This document shows, one piece after another, positions 48,301 through 58,689 of a stretch of DNA of 64,000 nt; position 1 is the first letter of the stretch; each line of letters begins with the position of its first letter. The notes under the pieces were generated by a model. It was not told the DNA's origin. It did not search any database and saw nothing but the letters and a program-made list of their open reading frames with translations. The stretch lies in assembly GCA_963693285.1 (NCBI GenBank), contig OY848919.1, positions 3,353,827 to 3,417,826 of the forward strand, read 5' to 3'. The stretch comes from Xestospongia muta (taxonomy: Eukaryota; Porifera; Demospongiae; Haplosclerida; Petrosiidae). Position numbers and translations under genes: made by a program.

Positions 48301-49245
48301 ATGACAGAATTATGGAAAGCTGGTCTCAATTTACTATTTCCACTTTATCTCCTGACAATAGTTGTTGTCCTCATTATCCTCAGTCGTTATTCTCTAAGGC
48401 TTTCTAATAAAATAGCACACTCCTCAGTTCAAGTATTGGTTACTGTTGTACATATCTCCTTTGGAAGATTATTAGGTGCAATTATCAATGCATTCACCCC
48501 AGTTAAAATATTTACTTCAGAACAGACATATCATATATGGTATTGGGATGGGTCTGTAGAATATGGTAGTAAAGGACATATTACTCTCATGTTAATGACA
48601 TCATTGGTTGTCTTCTCTCTCCTTTTACCCTATGTTCTACTCCTCCTCTTTGCTAAACCTCTCAGATATTGGACATGTGCCAATGAATACACAAGACCAA
48701 TGCTTGAAGCTATTCATGCTCCATATAAGAATGATATGCACTACTGGTTTGTAGCTCGCCTCTTACTTCTCATTATGATGTACATATTGTACAGCATTGA
48801 ACCTTATGCTCAAGTTATCTACATAGCCATTGCTTTAATATTGTTCTTATTCATAATTGGTCAGGCTATGTTTAGACCTTTCAAGAGTAACTTTGTTAAC
48901 CTGTTAGACTGTTGGCTACTCTTCAATCTTGCCTTTGTATACATCACAATATGGTATCTTAAACATATGGAGTCAGCAGTTTATGGTATGGTTGCAATAC
49001 TGCTGTTCTTCATGACATTATTTATGGTACTAGTCTATCATATTATGTTCATTACAGGACAACTAAAGAAAGTGCGAAGAATAGTTTGTGTTATTTGTAC
49101 AAGAATCAGTCAGTATTTCTCACATTTTACTCACATGTACAATTATGGTATTCAAAGATCTCATCGTTTACCATTACAAGATGCTAATGATTCCTTTTAT
49201 GACTCCTGTGATAATTTTAGAGAGCCAATGTTAGGCTCATCTTAA
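45394..49245 (+). CDS. Beta-helix/nine-helix surface protein, copy 5 (type II ectodomain), 1283 aa, intact
   Basis: Intronless. Signal peptide MMMSLKIAKLFLSLLFFTS. Residues ~25-190 are close to type I copies (DLEQYLCNTTWSSQY, SSHAAALVFVHCQVNISQ). The region ~190-745 is a different beta-helix sequence, with FSNNYGSVISSQDSNVYLSG, NSAQLMGGAIYADGA and FSDNEAKRSGNSIYAKP. The stalk has CPLGFEL, SSSFDNLRKHQ, ITWAGIIEYENKTKT, CPIGYCNS, LSDGITDYHPPLCLYQREG and LCGRCSEGLSVVFGSTEC. Nine helices from ~890 closely match the type I copies. Tail: RLPLQDANDSFYDS, CDNFREP. This is the only fully open type II gene in the window. AATAAA at 49612. Confidence 0.9.
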   Translation: MMMSLKIAKLFLSLLFFTSFCSENSNNIYYVNSSSDLEQYLCNTTWSSQYLVFLLNSSVNFTISCGNFCQVTTHKTSRIEIRSNSPTKSANISCFYKDVSLSLPKPRRGLIFFNTTITIERLVFKNCGTYLTTIQDPVISDYLNSSSLYYTSSHAAALVFVHCQVNISQVNIYSSYGFAMIGINLYHSTIDSVNMSNSSYSAEVYQNNSQSLGSGLLLHYMDTNNAFQEKESILQVFDVHINNGSFSYNFDCNTYSCITDTYYDKHSSSSGGSNPVVNAAGLTILYTQNNSGQVSVHITKSYFNDNNGCFAGGMFVLQYQTFAITNTTITNTVFYHNINFIPCHGAAVVFYWYSLQVSTCQERLAPLRFFNTSFVKHKDFRNWLISRHVYGAVYIGVVNSEFVHLDIRFSGCNFSEHFVANTGACLYASAYQYASNRGNVSITLDSTIVIDNSQYNKIPYAPSAGIFYFYKINRVDITGTSNFSNNYGSVISSQDSNVYLSGNLTFNNNHAMTGPAIRLVGNCQLYFMSGVIAKITHNSAQLMGGAIYADGADSNGKCVIQIDSNVSQIIFSDNEAKRSGNSIYAKPIFSCYINDSNFIKYPNETMAFYYQHFIFNNIKLNTSLYQFSTLPQSLRESAVIQSPHQIFPGQKFYYCISAIDALGRNVYSTIAIDIVRNYFTSNILTTTKLWLSFNDQEKLIQEGTNCTTISVTVHTNDLFNIIDGMILFSLYTQPTSLMKSVKIHPCPLGFELNKTIGVCVLSSSFDNLRKHQPLTATIIGNVSSQTITRFFGVITWAGIIEYENKTKTQFGVSLTCPIGYCNSNQTLPYFYSGDLSSNESFKLSDGITDYHPPLCLYQREGTLCGRCSEGLSVVFGSTECQYCSNAWIATIGIYLVTGHLLIYLLYALRLTLTTGTFNGIIFYAQAANVGILDMLSVYNGKMGLVRDVMFVFLSVLNLGLGFPLCFYNGMTELWKAGLNLLFPLYLLTIVVVLIILSRYSLRLSNKIAHSSVQVLVTVVHISFGRLLGAIINAFTPVKIFTSEQTYHIWYWDGSVEYGSKGHITLMLMTSLVVFSLLLPYVLLLLFAKPLRYWTCANEYTRPMLEAIHAPYKNDMHYWFVARLLLLIMMYILYSIEPYAQVIYIAIALILFLFIIGQAMFRPFKSNFVNLLDCWLLFNLAFVYITIWYLKHMESAVYGMVAILLFFMTLFMVLVYHIMFITGQLKKVRRIVCVICTRISQYFSHFTHMYNYGIQRSHRLPLQDANDSFYDSCDNFREPMLGSS

Positions 49246-51459
49246 TAAATAACTTTGTTTTATTGTATTCACTGCAGTTTGCATGTCTGCTCTTTTACTT
49301 TGTTAGTTCTCTTATATACTATGCTTATTATTTAATATACAATTTAAATATATATTTTTGTTACTTTATACTTTTGCATAATGTTTGCTATTTGCTGAGT
49401 ACACTGATTTATTAACTATGCAGATATTTTATGTCATTATTAGTATTGTATGAGTGTGCTAGATTATAGTTTATCATTATATGACATTAACTATTATCCT
49501 CATAAGTTATTTTTCACATGTTATTTTAATTTGAGCAGGTGTCTCAGTCAATACAAGAACTAAACACTACTTATCTTATAAGTAATTAAGTAAAAACTTT
49601 GTATTATATCCAATAAAGTACAATGTAATGAAATTTAACCTATTCATTTTGATAAAGTCAAACCAGTTATTGTGCCAAAACATTGTCTATGTGTGTACAT
49701 TGTATTAATCAGGTACTATAGCTAATGTGATTATCTTGACTAATGCAGTCATTTGAATGTACTTATAACATAAATAGACTTTAATATGAATATATTATTA
49801 GCCAATATGCATTAAATAAAAGAAAACCATAATAGTCTTCATGTTAAAGTCTATTCATACTGACCAATATCTCATCCATCTGTCAATAATTGATCGATCA
49901 TCTAATCTGAAATATATCCACCCACTCATTCATTTTGTGTCCATACATACATCTATCAATCTTCTTTTGCGTGTAGTTGTTGATAATTTTAATGTAAAGA
50001 TATCCTGCTGTGCTTATAATAATCCTAACCATTGACCTATAGTAATCATGATATTTTAATAGGTCTCTTAAATGAACATATTTACACAACAATCATGATT
50101 GATACCTTGTGTTATTTTAAAAACAATTATTGTCTTTTAATTTCACTTTCAAAAGATCAAATGACTTAGTATATTGCTGTATATGCACACCTCTTCTATT
50201 GTCCCATATGTAGTTTGAATAACTGATCTGTTTCTATAGTTGATGCATATTGTGTCATTTACTGAACTCCATCAGTTTTATGTGCAGTCACTCTATATAT
50301 AGCATTCAAATATGTGACACATTAGAATAATATGTAACATTTCTTTGAATTTCTACACTTCATTAATTATTAATTTTGTAATACTGTATTTTAAACACTA
50401 TTTCAAGAATAAAGTTATTATACACTGTTAAAATATTTATGTAAATTACATAAAGAGTTATAAAGTGAATTGTCTGTCTTAGAATGTTTCTCATCTGTTG
50501 TAATTTTTGAGTTCAAGGTATATGTATATTTCAATGTACTCTACACTACAATATAATACACTGTACTCTGAGGGATACGTGTAGCTGATCATAATAATTA
50601 CAATGTTATCAAGTTTGCAATTACTAATTGCTTCAAAAAATAAGGATGACATCTGAAGAATGACATATATGACTTAACATAGAAACCACAGATAAAGCCA
50701 TTGGTTTGAAATGGATAGAACATAATTTAAACATGGGAAATGAAAGTGTAGTATTATTAAAATAGCTCCAGCAAACAATTTGGATGTTAACTATAAAGTT
50801 ACTGTACTACATTTGTTTATAATATGGTATTGTTCATATATATTATTAAAACATTCTAAATCTTCATTAACAGTATGATTTCTTTAAGAATAAATATATA
50901 AATTATATAACAGTCACAATAAAAAAGAAAATTACTACAATACACTAATGTATTGTAAAATATACTAACATGTCTAAAATACTGCATTCTTTCAAAGATT
51001 AAAAGGTTCAATCAGTATGACTTCTTGCTAGACAATAACTTCATAAATAAGCTTATGGAGGATTGGGTATAAAGCTTTGAACTAATTAATATATGTTGGG
51101 AGTTTATTGTAAGTTATTCACTACCAGTAGCTAATTTAAATTCAATGATATCATCATGTGAATATGATCACTGTCATGTCATTGGATATTCTATTCTTCA
51201 TCTTAACTGTTTTTTATACACTAAGTCGATTGCAAAGACATTGTTGTTTTAATTGAAAATGTTTGTTTCAGTTTGTCATTTAAAACAATCTGAATTTTAT
51301 TACACATAATACCTCAAGACAGTAACACCTAGTCATCCATTGAAAGAAATATATAAACTGCTAATGTATTGATGCTAATAGTAGTAATCATACCTTCACA
51401 GCATTCAGATTTAAGAAGCTGTCACCAAATCATTTATTGAGTCTTTACTGCAATACGAT
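49246..51459. other. Intergenic (~2.2 kb), duplicated spacer DNA
   Basis: 49760-49830 matches 28862-28925. 50637-51000 matches 56655-57000, including a palindrome CAATACACTAATGTATTG. 50990-51120 matches 43605-43760. No receptor fragment is evident. ATATATAAAC at ~51350 is TATA-like, ~105 bp before the next ATG. The opposing frames at 49841/49898 have no support. Confidence 0.5.
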
Positions 51460-54400
51460 ATGTCTGTTATATTAACAGCATTGCCCGTTTTTGTTGCACT
51501 GATAAACTGTCCATTCTTCTCAGGAACAGTTTTCGTTAATTCCTCTCAACAATTGGAATGGTATCTTTGCAATAGTAGACATGGTGATCTTCTCTTAGAG
51601 CTAAAAGGTGAACATATTTATAGCTTCAATCGTACTAGTGTAGCCTGTGTGGTTAGCTCAGGGAACAGTGTTACTCTAAAAAGCAACTCAATGACGTTTG
51701 CTGTTATTAAATGTGATGAGGAAGCTAAGAGTACACAAATTCTTATTTTCTTTAACTCTACAGTGAAAATTGAACGTATAGTGTTCAAACATTGCGGTGG
51801 AAATCTGAGTAACATACCAGATGAACATGTCTTTGAGTATCTAAATAGTTCATCTCTGCATTACACTTCTTCTCATGCTGCTGCCTTAGTCTTTGTTTAT
51901 TGTAAGGTCAATATGAGTCAAGTTGCCATCTACCACTCTCATGGATTTGCTATTGTTGGTGTAAATCTGCACAACTCTGTTCTATTGAACGTGAATATGT
52001 CTAACGCCTCTAAAACACAGTTTGAAGTTGTTAACAATATTAATGTTGGGAGTGGACTTGTGCTACATTTCGTGGATTATAACATGACGGATTATGACCT
52101 TTCTTACAATGTTTCTCTTATCCATTGCAACTTTGAGTATAACCTTCATTTAAAGCTTATTTATGAATGCCCTTTATACAACTATATGAACCCTCACAAT
52201 GGCTATTTTCCTATTACAAACTCTGCAGGGTTGACTATATTGTATACACAGACTAAATATATTGCTGAAGTACAAGTTAATCATGCTTATTTCAAACGTA
52301 ATCTAGGAGGTGTTGCTGGAGCTATGTTGATTGTACATTATGTCAAAGAAAGATATCATATGAGTACTGGATCAACAATTGTAGAGAACACCATGTTTGA
52401 GTACAATACCAATGTTGAACCTTGTCTTGGAGCAGGATTAGCATTTTACTGGTTTGACCATCATCAATTAACTCCACCATATAATGTAGTACAGCCTCTA
52501 ATTGTTAGAGACTCTGTATTTCAAATGCATTATCCTCTATTTGAAGATAACAATATACTGAACAAAAGGTTTTCAACAGGAGCTGTATATATTGGACTTG
52601 TGACCACATCTACTGTGACATTTCTTTTTGAGAGATCAAATTTTACAAATAATACGGCTCCACTTCAGAAATACTTAACAGGAAGCTGTATATATGCAGA
52701 AATGTATCAATTACAAGGTAATACTGGTGAAGTGTTCATAACTTTGAAAGATATAGTTGCATACAATAACTATGAAGACACCAAATACAAAATTATTTCA
52801 ATGGTTGGCGTGTTTTCTTTTTATGCCATAAAGAATATTACAATAAGAGGAAGTCACTCTACCTTCATCAAAAACAGTGGGTCTGTTATACATGCTGTAG
52901 ACTCTAATGTATATTTATATGGACACATTCTGTTTCAATGTAACCAAGCAATGAATGGTGCCGCTATTAGATCTACTGGTCAAGGTCAAATTCATTTTGA
53001 AAAGGGAGTTATAGTCAACTTTGTAAACAACACAGCATATCAGTCTGGTGGAGCATTATATCTATATAATGACATGTACACATTGCCTTCACAGATTAAA
53101 CAATGTGCTTTACAAGTAAGTAGACATATTAATGTCACATTTTCAGGAAGTATAGCTGGTCGCTCTGGGAACTCCATATATGCTTCTCCATTATGTCTTA
53201 ACAGTGTGGAAGAAAGAAATGTTCCAGTAATCTTTACTAATCATTTTCATTTCATTAACACACCTGACAACTCACTTATGCAAGTTTCAACTAGAGCATG
53301 TTCGTTACTAATTACATGCAATCATTTAAATGTTCATCCTGGTCAATCAAAAATGATCCAAATGGCAGCAGTTGATGAAATTAATAATACTGTTTGGTCT
53401 ACTTTTGACTTATTGATAAGCACACCATCAAAACTTAAAAATACTAAAGTATGGCTTCAAAACGAACCTAGTTTTTTAATGGAGGGACAGAAATATACAT
53501 CTGTTGAAATTACTGTTTTATTAAGTACTAATTTCACAAAACAATATATAGATGCATTAATAGCAGTCTCGTTACCCAACTTTCCAGGATTGAGGACAAT
53601 TGCGGTCAGTATCAGTCCTTGTCCTTTAGGATTTCAATTGGATAACTCTAAAGGAAAATGTACATGTAATAAAGCACTGAAAGATATAGCAGTTGACTCA
53701 GACTCATTAAAATTTCAATGCAATATACAAAACAGGACTATTACTCCATTTCATGGAAGACCCTGGATAGGAAATGTGACATTTGAAAGGGTAACAAAAT
53801 TTGGAGCCTCAAAAGTATGTCCTCTACGTTACTGTCGATTTGAAAACTCACACCATGTCTTTAATGTTGACATGTCCAATAACATTGCATTATTGAATGG
53901 TAATCAAAAATCTGTCTCTCTCTGTCTGTATAATCGTGAGGATGTATTATGTGGTAGATGTCCATCTAGTCTTAGTGTAGTGTTTGGTTCAGAAGAATGC
54001 AAACATTGTCATCCAGGATATATTGCATTAACTGTTAGTATATTTCTTATAGCTGGTCCTCTCCTCATTTACCTGTTATTTGCTCTCAGACTTACATTAA
54101 CAACTGGTACTTTCAATGGAATTATATTCTATGCTCAGGCTGCTAATGTAGGGATACTAGATATGTTAAATGTTTACAATGGGAAAATGAGAGTAGTGAG
54201 AAGGATATCAATTGTTTTACTTTCAGCTCTAAATCTTGGACTTGGATTTCCTCTATGTTTCTACAATGGAATGATAGAGTTATGGAAAGCTGGTCTCAAT
54301 TTACTATTTCCACTCTATCTCTTGACAATAGTTGTTGTCCTTATTATACTCAGTCATTTTTCTCTAAGGATTTCTAACAGAATAGCTCACTCCTCAGTTC

Positions 54401-55206
54401 AAGTATTGGTTACTGTTGTACACCTCTCTTTTGGAAAACTATTAGATTCAATTATCAACGTCTATACACCAGCTAAAGTCTTTACTTCAGAACAGACATA
54501 TCATGTATGGTATTGGGATGGGTCTGTGGAATATGGTAGTGAAGGACATACTATTCTCATGGTAATGACATCATTGGTTGTCTTTCCTCTCCTCATATCC
54601 TATGTTTTTCTTCTCCTTTTTGCTAAACCTCTCAGACATTGTAGATGTGCCAATGAATACACAAGACCAATACTTGAAGCTATCCATGCTCCATACAAGA
54701 GTGGTAAGCAGTACTGGTTTGTAGCTCGCCTCTTACTTCTCATTATGATGTACATATTGTACAGCATTGAACCTTATGCTCATGTCATTTATATAGCTAT
54801 TGCCTCAATACTGTTCTTCTTCATAATTGGTCAGGCTATGTTCAGACCTTACAAGAGTAACTTTATTAATCTGTTAGATTGTTGGCTTCTTTTCAACCTT
54901 AGCTTCTTATACATTACAACATGGTATCAGGGATATATGGAGGTAACAGTTTATAGTATAGTAGCTATCCTCCTGTTTTTCATGACCTTCTTTATGGTAC
55001 TGGTCTATCATATCCTGTTTATAACAGGACAATTAAAGAAACTGAGAAGAAATTTAATTGACATATATACAAGAGTCAGTCTACATTTATCACATTTTAA
55101 TAACAACCGCACTAACCAAAGATCTCATTGTTTACCATTACAAGATGCTAATGATTCCTTTTATGACTCATGTGATAACTTTAGAGAATCACTGTTAAAC
55201 AATTAA
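51460..55206 (+). CDS. Beta-helix/nine-helix surface protein, copy 6 (diverged type I), 1248 aa
   Basis: Intronless and intact. The signal peptide (SVILTALPVFVALINCPFFSG) and the first ~90 residues are far from other copies (VFVNSSQQLEWYLCN), and the upstream DNA is also different. From YLNSSSLHYTSSHAAALVFV onward it follows type I but with many substitutions in the beta-helix (FIKNSGSVIHAVDSNVYLYG, NNTAYQSGGALYLYND). The stalk has CPLGFQLDNSKGKCTC and LCGRCPSSLSVVFGSEEC. The helices and tail are again near-identical to the array, with the NGKMRVVRRIS loop version. Tail ends CDNFRESLLNN. AATAAA at 55358. This is the most diverged intact ectodomain in the window. Confidence 0.9.
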   Translation: MSVILTALPVFVALINCPFFSGTVFVNSSQQLEWYLCNSRHGDLLLELKGEHIYSFNRTSVACVVSSGNSVTLKSNSMTFAVIKCDEEAKSTQILIFFNSTVKIERIVFKHCGGNLSNIPDEHVFEYLNSSSLHYTSSHAAALVFVYCKVNMSQVAIYHSHGFAIVGVNLHNSVLLNVNMSNASKTQFEVVNNINVGSGLVLHFVDYNMTDYDLSYNVSLIHCNFEYNLHLKLIYECPLYNYMNPHNGYFPITNSAGLTILYTQTKYIAEVQVNHAYFKRNLGGVAGAMLIVHYVKERYHMSTGSTIVENTMFEYNTNVEPCLGAGLAFYWFDHHQLTPPYNVVQPLIVRDSVFQMHYPLFEDNNILNKRFSTGAVYIGLVTTSTVTFLFERSNFTNNTAPLQKYLTGSCIYAEMYQLQGNTGEVFITLKDIVAYNNYEDTKYKIISMVGVFSFYAIKNITIRGSHSTFIKNSGSVIHAVDSNVYLYGHILFQCNQAMNGAAIRSTGQGQIHFEKGVIVNFVNNTAYQSGGALYLYNDMYTLPSQIKQCALQVSRHINVTFSGSIAGRSGNSIYASPLCLNSVEERNVPVIFTNHFHFINTPDNSLMQVSTRACSLLITCNHLNVHPGQSKMIQMAAVDEINNTVWSTFDLLISTPSKLKNTKVWLQNEPSFLMEGQKYTSVEITVLLSTNFTKQYIDALIAVSLPNFPGLRTIAVSISPCPLGFQLDNSKGKCTCNKALKDIAVDSDSLKFQCNIQNRTITPFHGRPWIGNVTFERVTKFGASKVCPLRYCRFENSHHVFNVDMSNNIALLNGNQKSVSLCLYNREDVLCGRCPSSLSVVFGSEECKHCHPGYIALTVSIFLIAGPLLIYLLFALRLTLTTGTFNGIIFYAQAANVGILDMLNVYNGKMRVVRRISIVLLSALNLGLGFPLCFYNGMIELWKAGLNLLFPLYLLTIVVVLIILSHFSLRISNRIAHSSVQVLVTVVHLSFGKLLDSIINVYTPAKVFTSEQTYHVWYWDGSVEYGSEGHTILMVMTSLVVFPLLISYVFLLLFAKPLRHCRCANEYTRPILEAIHAPYKSGKQYWFVARLLLLIMMYILYSIEPYAHVIYIAIASILFFFIIGQAMFRPYKSNFINLLDCWLLFNLSFLYITTWYQGYMEVTVYSIVAILLFFMTFFMVLVYHILFITGQLKKLRRNLIDIYTRVSLHLSHFNNNRTNQRSHCLPLQDANDSFYDSCDNFRESLLNN

Positions 55207-55916
55207 AAATAAAAGTACACTTGTGAACTTATGTTATCATTAATGAAAAAAGCCTACAGTTCTTTACTTTGCACAGTATATTTGCATATACAATGTATAT
55301 TAGTGTGTTGATCTTTGAATGCAATATGATATCATCAGAACATTTTACAATATGTCTAATAAAGATATTGATTTAATTCTTACTGTTATTATCCTCTGTC
55401 ACTTTATAAATATATAATATATAATTTATCACTATTATTCGTGAAACATATTCAAATGTGTCTTACAAAGTTACCTATTTTAATTCTTGCTATCAAAATC
55501 CTCTCTCTTTTTTAACCTATTGAATTCAATTGAGATGGAGAGGTGTATAACAATATTATTATTTAGTTGATTATTTGTATTAAGTATATACAATAGGTGA
55601 GAAAGTATGTGTGACAGATGAAGAATCAAGCTTAAATGTTATCCATCAGGATTTTAATTAGTCATGTCTTGTATCAGGATATTGTATCTTTTCTAGGATC
55701 ATTTTCCTATCTAATGACAGATACCTTATCCCTCTAGAATATATCTGCTTGTCCTGGAGACAAATTGTTGTAGAACGACTTGTCTCCTTAAGTAAGTAGT
55801 TAGTATATATCATACAAAGCACACTTTATCAATTACTTTGTACAGATGAAAATGGTTAGGCAGTTTAAATTGCAAGGTTGCTTTATATCAAGTTAGATCT
55901 TGATTTCATTAACACC
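55207..55916. other. Intergenic
   Basis: Poly(A) signal of copy 6 at 55358-55363. Otherwise AT-rich, with no gene or clear repeat seen. Confidence 0.4.
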
Positions 55917-56285
55917 ATGAAGTGGCTTATGTTGGTACTCCTCTTTCACTTACTACTGATATGTAGTAAATGTAATAAGGTAATCAATATTACTTCACAA
56001 GATCATCTCTTCCAGTTATACTTGTGTCATCACTATAATTACACTGGTAACACTACTCTTCTCCTCCTGGACACTGTCTACAATATTAGTGGTAATGGGA
56101 GTTTATGTACTATTTATACCAACTACTCACTTACCATACAAGGTAACCACTCAATGGCTAAAATTCAATGCGTCTTTACCATTTATGTTAACACTACTCT
56201 TCCAACTATTAGATTTGCCTTCAATGGAAATAGTAGTCTGACTTTACAGAGAGTGAAATTTATTGGTTGTGGTTGGTCACAATGA
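55917..56285 (+). pseudogene. N-terminal fragment of a third receptor ectodomain subfamily
   Basis: An open frame of ~120 codons begins MKWLMLVLLFHLLLICSKC, a signal peptide, then ITSQDHLFQLYLCHH in place of the DLEQYLCN motif, many NxT/S sites, a CxxY/IQCVF segment and LQRVKFIGCGW, equivalent to RLVFKNCGTY of the others. It then stops: the join at ~56280 leads straight into repeat DNA (CAATGAAAAGAAA...) shared with 56950 and 50930. A truncated gene rather than a small protein is more likely. An in-frame ATG at 55878 is upstream. Confidence 0.65.
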
Positions 56286-56654
56286 AAAGAAACTTGTTAC
56301 AATACACTAATGTATTGTAATGCATTATCTCTCTCTAATTTCCAAAGTTATGATTTTACTTTTGAATACTATAACAAGATATAATAACAACATATTGATG
56401 TACAAAAAACATTGCATATTTTAAAAGACAAACGTATACCTTCATTGCATTTTTGTCCAAATATGGTTATATTTTATGTTAAATTGTATACGCAACTTTT
56501 CAATGTTATCTTAAACATATACTCTAATGGGTTAATTAATGCAGTAGGATTAACTATATTTTATACACAAATGCTATGTACTGTGAAGGACATGTGGACA
56601 TTGATCATTATAAATGTAATGTCTGCAATTACTAACTACTGTACTTACAAATAA
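56286..56654 (+). pseudogene. Chimera: array upstream block joined to an ectodomain scrap
   Basis: 56286-56325 is the CAATACACTAATGTATTG palindrome repeat. 56330-56515 aligns with the upstream block of copies 2, 3, 5 and 7 (CATTGCATTTTTGTCCAAAT). At ~56520 it passes to NGLINAVGLTIFYTQM, the ectodomain motif NAAGLTILYTQ, for only ~20 codons before decaying. It is a rearrangement scar with no usable frame. Confidence 0.65.
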
Positions 56655-57000
56655 TAATGATGACATCTGGAAAATGCCACATATGTCTTCACATATAAAC
56701 CACAAACAATGCCATTGGTTCAAAGTGATTAGAGCATAATTAACATAGGAAATGAAAATATTAGTATAATTATAAAATATAGGATTATTATAATAGCTTA
56801 AGCAAACAGTTTGGATGTTAACTATAAAGTTACTGTACTACATTTGTTTATAATATGGTATTGTTCGTATATATTATAAAAACATTTTAAATCCTCATTA
56901 ACTGTATGATTGCTTTATGAATAAATATATATAATTAATAACAGTCACAATGAAAAGAAAATTGTTACAGTACACTAATGTATTGTAATATGTACTCAGG
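56655..57000. repeat. Spacer duplicate of 50637-51000
   Basis: High similarity throughout: GGATGTTAACTATAAAGTTA, then CTGTACTACATTTG and TATAATATGGTATTGTTC, ending in the CAATACACTAATGTATTG-type palindrome (here CAGTACACTAATGTATTG). It indicates segmental duplication of non-coding spacers between receptor copies. Confidence 0.75.
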
Positions 57001-57262
57001 CTGCTAATTGTGGTCTGCTTGATATGTTAACACTATTTAAATCATCAATTGATCATCTATCAGAGTTTGCTATATTTATTATCTGTTTCTTGAATCTTTA
57101 CAATGGGATGACAGAGTTATGAAAGGATGGTCTCGGTTCAACCTTTCCAATTTATCTCCTGATATTAGTTGTTGTCCTTATTATTTTCAGTCATTTTTCT
57201 CTAAGGCTTTCAAACAGAATTGCTCATTCCTCGGCTCAAGGAATTGTCACTGTTTAATATCT
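57001..57262 (+). pseudogene. Receptor membrane-domain fragment (divergent subfamily)
   Basis: Reads QAANCGLLDML, then a loop SSIDHLSEFAIFIICFLN like the divergent paralogue at 37735, then YNGMTEL followed by an in-frame TGA (TTATGAAAGG for LWK), LLILVVVLIIFSHFSLR and LSNRIAHSSAQ before ending. Internal and 3' parts are missing. Confidence 0.8.
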
Positions 57263-57654
57263 GTCATTTAAATTGACCTTTTTAGGTATTGTTTTCAAAT
57301 GTAAAGTAAGAAAAATTTGTATAAATTTGAAAAAAAAAAACAGTTAACATTTTGAAATTGCAACCTTACAAATTGTGAAACAAAAGCCAAAAAAGGTAAT
57401 CCTTTTAGCTGTTTTTCTTCCTTACACTTGGTCTTGTTTTCAATAACTGTATTATATTTATTAAATGTGATGAAAACAGATTATGAGTTGTTTGATAAGT
57501 TTTACATTTTTTACTGTTATTTCAAAATAGTCTAGACAGTTATTGAAAACATTGAGACCATATATAGAAAACAGATAAAAGACGTCAAGTATATATTTCA
57601 GAATACAATACTCATTCCTGTTCTAATTACGTGTATATCTCTCATTCATCATAT
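57263..57654. other. Intergenic
   Basis: AT-rich. Two imperfectly related segments around CAATAACTGT and ACAGTTATTGAAAAC (57440 and 57535) are inverted with respect to each other. No gene. Confidence 0.3.
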
Positions 57655-58025
57655 ATTGGTTCTTATCCTATTGTTAATGTTGCAAGACTAACAATACTCT
57701 ATACGCAACAGAGTGATAATAATAAGGTTACTTATTGTTCAAGTTACAGAATCAACATTTCATGATTATAGGGGCAGTTTGTAGATGACATGTTTATTCT
57801 GTAATGCAACACAGATTATGTCATTAATACATACATACGTTCTACAGTATTCAATAGTAATTACAACAATCTAGAATGTCATGGAGCAGCTATTGTATTT
57901 TACCAGGTTTTCATTGTACAAGACTCAAGCTCAAAAGTGTTTATCAACACATTATATCCTCAATACATCATTTGATCAAGGCTTTAGAGAAACATATGCC
58001 AGCTTAAATAAGAACAGTCTACATA
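57655..58025 (+). pseudogene. Type II ectodomain fragment with multiple breaks
   Basis: Follows the copy at 58968 from PIVNAAGLTIL (here YPIVNVARLTILYTQQ) through the GGxFIL and CRGAALAF segments (CHGAAIVFYQ) to NTSF and KYAGLNKN equivalents. Frameshifts and stops occur throughout, for example TAG at the GSFAGG site. It is closest to copy 7, next downstream. Confidence 0.75.
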
Positions 58026-58037
58026 GCTAATAATATA

Positions 58038-58273
58038 TGACCTTATTTGCAAAAAGGGACACCTTCTGTCAAAATATTTGTGACCTGATTTGTTAACAAA
58101 ACCACTGTTAAAACATATCAAAAAACAGTTTTGCATACATATAGAATAGTTATCCATATATAGCAACTGTATGTATACAAAACTGAGATGTTTGAGATAT
58201 TTGAACAGCGATTTTTTATAAATCAGGTCACGAATATTTTGAAAGAAGTGGTCTCTTTTTGCAAATCAGGTCA
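58038..58273. mobile_element. MITE-like element, copy 2
   Basis: Ends TGACCTTATTTGCAAAAAGG and TTTTTGCAAATCAGGTCA are inverted repeats. The interior matches the element at 24362-24615 (ACCACTGTTAAAA, AAAACAGTTTTGCATACATA, TTTGAGAT). It is more diverged than copy 1 and lies between a receptor fragment and the copy 7 upstream region. Confidence 0.8.
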
Positions 58274-58587
58274 CAAATGCTTCACTTTCATTTATTTTAA
58301 AACTTACAACAACATGGACAATATTAGTGTGTATATACATCTCTCTCTATTTTCTAAGTAAAGGTAGTCACTTAATTCCTTACAAGATTCATTGATGATT
58401 TCAACATTTTCATGAAATTTTTTAGCACTTTTCAGTGAATGATTACATCAAGGCATCATCAGGTCCAACCTCAAATCTTAAATCAAATCCTCTTCTTTTC
58501 CTCCTCATAAAGACAAACATTATCTCATCATAATAGTCATATATTCATACTACAAAAGAGACCTAGATGTTTGGGTAAGTCTATAGT

Positions 58588-58668
58588 AGTAATGATCATT
58601 TTTTTATTATTCACCTAACAAAAATTTTTTTGTTTAGTGAATAATAAAAAAATTAACATTACTAATAT
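58588..58668. repeat. Foldback palindrome (~38-nt arms, no loop)
   Basis: TTTTTTTATTATTCACCTAA around 58600 faces TTAGTGAATAATAAAAAAA around 58635. Arms extend outward as AGTAATG...CATTACT with few mismatches. It could form a long hairpin or cruciform, or be a tiny foldback element. The interval 58274-58587 shows nothing else. Confidence 0.6.
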
Positions 58669-58689
58669 ATTCATACTTAAACTGAATAC

